Assembly: GCA_959021945.1 (NCBI GenBank)
Contig: CAUEYG010000081.1
Coordinates: 1 to 6,808, forward strand
From: an uncultured Eubacteriales bacterium
GTDB taxonomy: Bacteria; Bacillota; Clostridia; Peptostreptococcales; Anaerovoracaceae
Length of the DNA: 6,808 nt
Direction: 5' to 3'
Under the pieces are notes generated by a model, which saw nothing but the letters and a program-made list of their open reading frames with translations, was not told the origin of the DNA and ran no database searches. Both the position numbers and the translations under genes were made by a program. Positions 5,931 to 6,808 of the stretch are shown here, piece after piece (positions within the stretch are counted from its first letter, which is position 1; every line of letters starts with the position of its first letter).

Positions 5931-6659
5931 GCAGTGGTCGCTTCCCATTACATCCGTCAGAATCTCAGCGCCCTTTATGGCGTCTTTTAACTTGTTTGAC
6001 ACAAGAAAGTAGTCAATGCGCCATCCTGCATTGTTCTTGCGTGCGTTAAACCGATAGCTCCACCAGGAGTAGATCCCTTCACGGTCCGGGTAGAGCAGGC
6101 GAAAGCTGTCAATAAAGCCCGCTTCCTGCAGCAGTGTCATTTTATCCCTTTCCTGCTGTGTAAATCCTGCATTCTTTGTATTGGTCTTTGGATTTTTAAG
6201 ATCAATTTCTTTATGGGCCACATTTAGATCCCCGCATATGATCACCGGCTTTTTTGCATCAAGATCTCTTACATAAGCGCGAAAATCATCTTCCCATGTC
6301 ATGCGGTAGTCCAGCCGTTTTAATTCGCTTTGGGAATTAGGCACGTAAACATTAATGAGATAAAATTCAGGGTACTCTGCTGTTATCACCCTTCCCTCAT
6401 GGTCGTGGCAGTCAATTCCCAGCTCATAAGCAACGGATATGGGTTCTTCTTTTGTAAATAATGCAGTGCCCGAATATCCCTTTTTTTCCGCGGAGCACCA
6501 ATACTGATGATACCCTTCCGCAGGGACTTCCGCCTGCCCCTCCTGCATCTTTGTTTCCTGAATGCAAAACATATCTGCATCCTGTTCCTTTAATACATCC
6601 AGGAACCCTTTTCCAAGACAGGCCCTGATGCCATTTACATTCCAAGATAGTAATTTCAT
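5904..6659 (-). CDS. exoA: Exodeoxyribonuclease III / AP endonuclease
   Basis: The 251-residue protein matches the length of the ExoA/XthA branch of the exonuclease-endonuclease-phosphatase superfamily. It cleaves DNA 5' to abasic sites and has 3'-5' exonuclease and 3'-phosphatase activity in base-excision repair. All catalytic positions of the family are visible: N7 in SWNVNG (5-10), E35 in CIQETK (32-37), Y105 in NVYVPN (103-108), D144 and N146 in GDLNVAH (143-149), D216 in WRIDYF (213-218), and D241/H242 in GSDHCP (239-244). The start at 6657-6659 has AGGCGG (6668-6673) 8 nt upstream, with a further AAGGAAAGG just before it. The gene has its own promoter, is divergent from an off-window gene and converges on nnrE with a 20-bp gap. 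Confidence 0.97.
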   Translation of the reverse strand: MKLLSWNVNGIRACLGKGFLDVLKEQDADMFCIQETKMQEGQAEVPAEGYHQYWCSAEKKGYSGTALFTKEEPISVAYELGIDCHDHEGRVITAEYPEFYLINVYVPNSQSELKRLDYRMTWEDDFRAYVRDLDAKKPVIICGDLNVAHKEIDLKNPKTNTKNAGFTQQERDKMTLLQEAGFIDSFRLLYPDREGIYSWWSYRFNARKNNAGWRIDYFLVSNKLKDAIKGAEILTDVMGSDHCPVVLELAL

Positions 6660-6688
6660 TGTTTTAACCGCCTTTCCTTATGAAAAAG

Positions 6689-6717
6689 ATTGTACCATTT
6701 TATCCGGCCTTTTTCCA
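6689..6717 (-). promoter_or_regulatory. Extended -10 promoter of exoA
   Basis: On the minus strand, TACAAT (6689-6694) is preceded by TGG, an extended -10. TGGAAA (6712-6717) is a 4-of-6 match to the -35 box with a 17-nt spacer. Predicted start is near 6682, which leaves a leader of about 22 nt that just accommodates the ribosome binding site. Confidence 0.62.
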
Positions 6718-6735
6718 GTCCGCCAAGAATATTAT

Positions 6736-6756
6736 GCTCAGGCTTTTGCCTGGTGC
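6736..6756. promoter_or_regulatory. Inverted repeat abutting the -35 box of the right-edge promoter
   Basis: CAGGC-TTTT-GCCTG (6739-6752) is a perfect inverted repeat with a T4 centre. Flanking GC dinucleotides (6736-6737 and 6755-6756) can pair across a small internal loop. It lies between the exoA promoter and the consensus -35 box at 6757, so a protein bound here could influence both divergent units. Confidence 0.35.
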
Positions 6757-6784
6757 TTGACACATGATGATTGGCAATTATAAT
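6757..6784 (+). promoter_or_regulatory. Fully consensus sigma-A promoter for a gene beyond the right edge
   Basis: TTGACA (6757-6762) and TATAAT (6779-6784) are both exact consensus hexamers with a 16-nt spacer. Predicted start is near 6791. The promoter faces out of the window and is followed by a strong ribosome binding site, so it should drive a gene that starts within a few bases of the edge. Confidence 0.88.
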
Positions 6785-6800
6785 AAACATAGCAAGATAA

Positions 6801-6807
6801 GGGAGGA
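6801..6807 (+). promoter_or_regulatory. Strong ribosome binding site at the right edge
   Basis: GGGAGGA is near-perfectly complementary to the 16S rRNA tail. It lies about 10 nt after the predicted transcription start of the consensus promoter. The start codon should lie about 5-9 nt past it, just outside the window. The gene itself is not visible. Confidence 0.8.
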
Positions 6808-6808
6808 T

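Noticed and set aside
5720..6049. Plus-strand frame spanning the nnrE end and the exoA end, considered as a dehydratase remnant or frameshifted extension of nnrE
   Set aside because: Its translation shows no NnrD motifs, and its sequence is accounted for by nnrE in another frame and exoA on the other strand.
1..6808. tRNA/rRNA genes, CRISPR arrays, insertion sequences, attachment sites, defence or toxin-antitoxin modules
   Set aside because: No sequence in the window shows the needed structures or protein motifs; the space is filled by six identifiable genes and short spacers.

Overview
The window looks like an ordinary chromosomal stretch from a Clostridia-type member of the Bacillota. This is an inference from gene content, strong AGGAGG-like ribosome binding sites, sigma-A-type promoters, moderate GC, and an exported protein with Firmicutes-style fibronectin III repeats. 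I cannot name a genus. Six protein genes are visible and pack almost the whole window. No gene-free stretch exceeds 300 bases. I see no RNA genes, insertion sequences, CRISPR arrays or phage genes.

Left part (1-1578, minus): the first 526 codons of a secreted glycosyl-hydrolase-like protein (GHL10/DUF187 type) followed by fibronectin III modules. The gene runs off the left edge. A 179-bp divergent spacer (1579-1757) holds its extended -10 promoter and a leader with an inverted repeat. On the other side of this spacer, a small four-helix membrane protein (CmpB-like, PF06541 type) is read on plus (1758-2138). Its 3' end overlaps by 47 bp the 3' end of a sodium:alanine/glycine symporter (AGCS family, 2092-3492, minus).

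Middle part (3493-5883): a second divergent spacer separates the symporter from a plus-strand two-gene operon. It carries a good sigma-A promoter with a small inverted repeat at the predicted transcription start. The operon encodes an alpha-D-phosphohexomutase (phosphoglucomutase/phosphomannomutase superfamily, with atypical active-site loops) and, 17 bp later, a stand-alone NAD(P)H-hydrate epimerase (NnrE).

Right part (5884-6808): a nested hairpin lies in the 20-bp convergent gap before exoA/xth (exonuclease III/AP endonuclease, minus). Upstream of exoA is a third divergent spacer. It has an extended -10 promoter for exoA and, on the plus strand, a fully consensus TTGACA-N16-TATAAT promoter followed by GGGAGGA at the right edge. 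A strongly promoted gene should therefore start just outside the window.

The genes do not form one obvious pathway. The phosphohexomutase and the metabolite-repair epimerase are probably co-transcribed housekeeping functions; the symporter, exported hydrolase and DNA-repair enzyme each have their own unit. I found no convincing previously undescribed system. The most interesting points are the unusual loops of the mutase, the epimerase without its usual dehydratase partner domain, and the compact regulatory architecture of the three divergent spacers.
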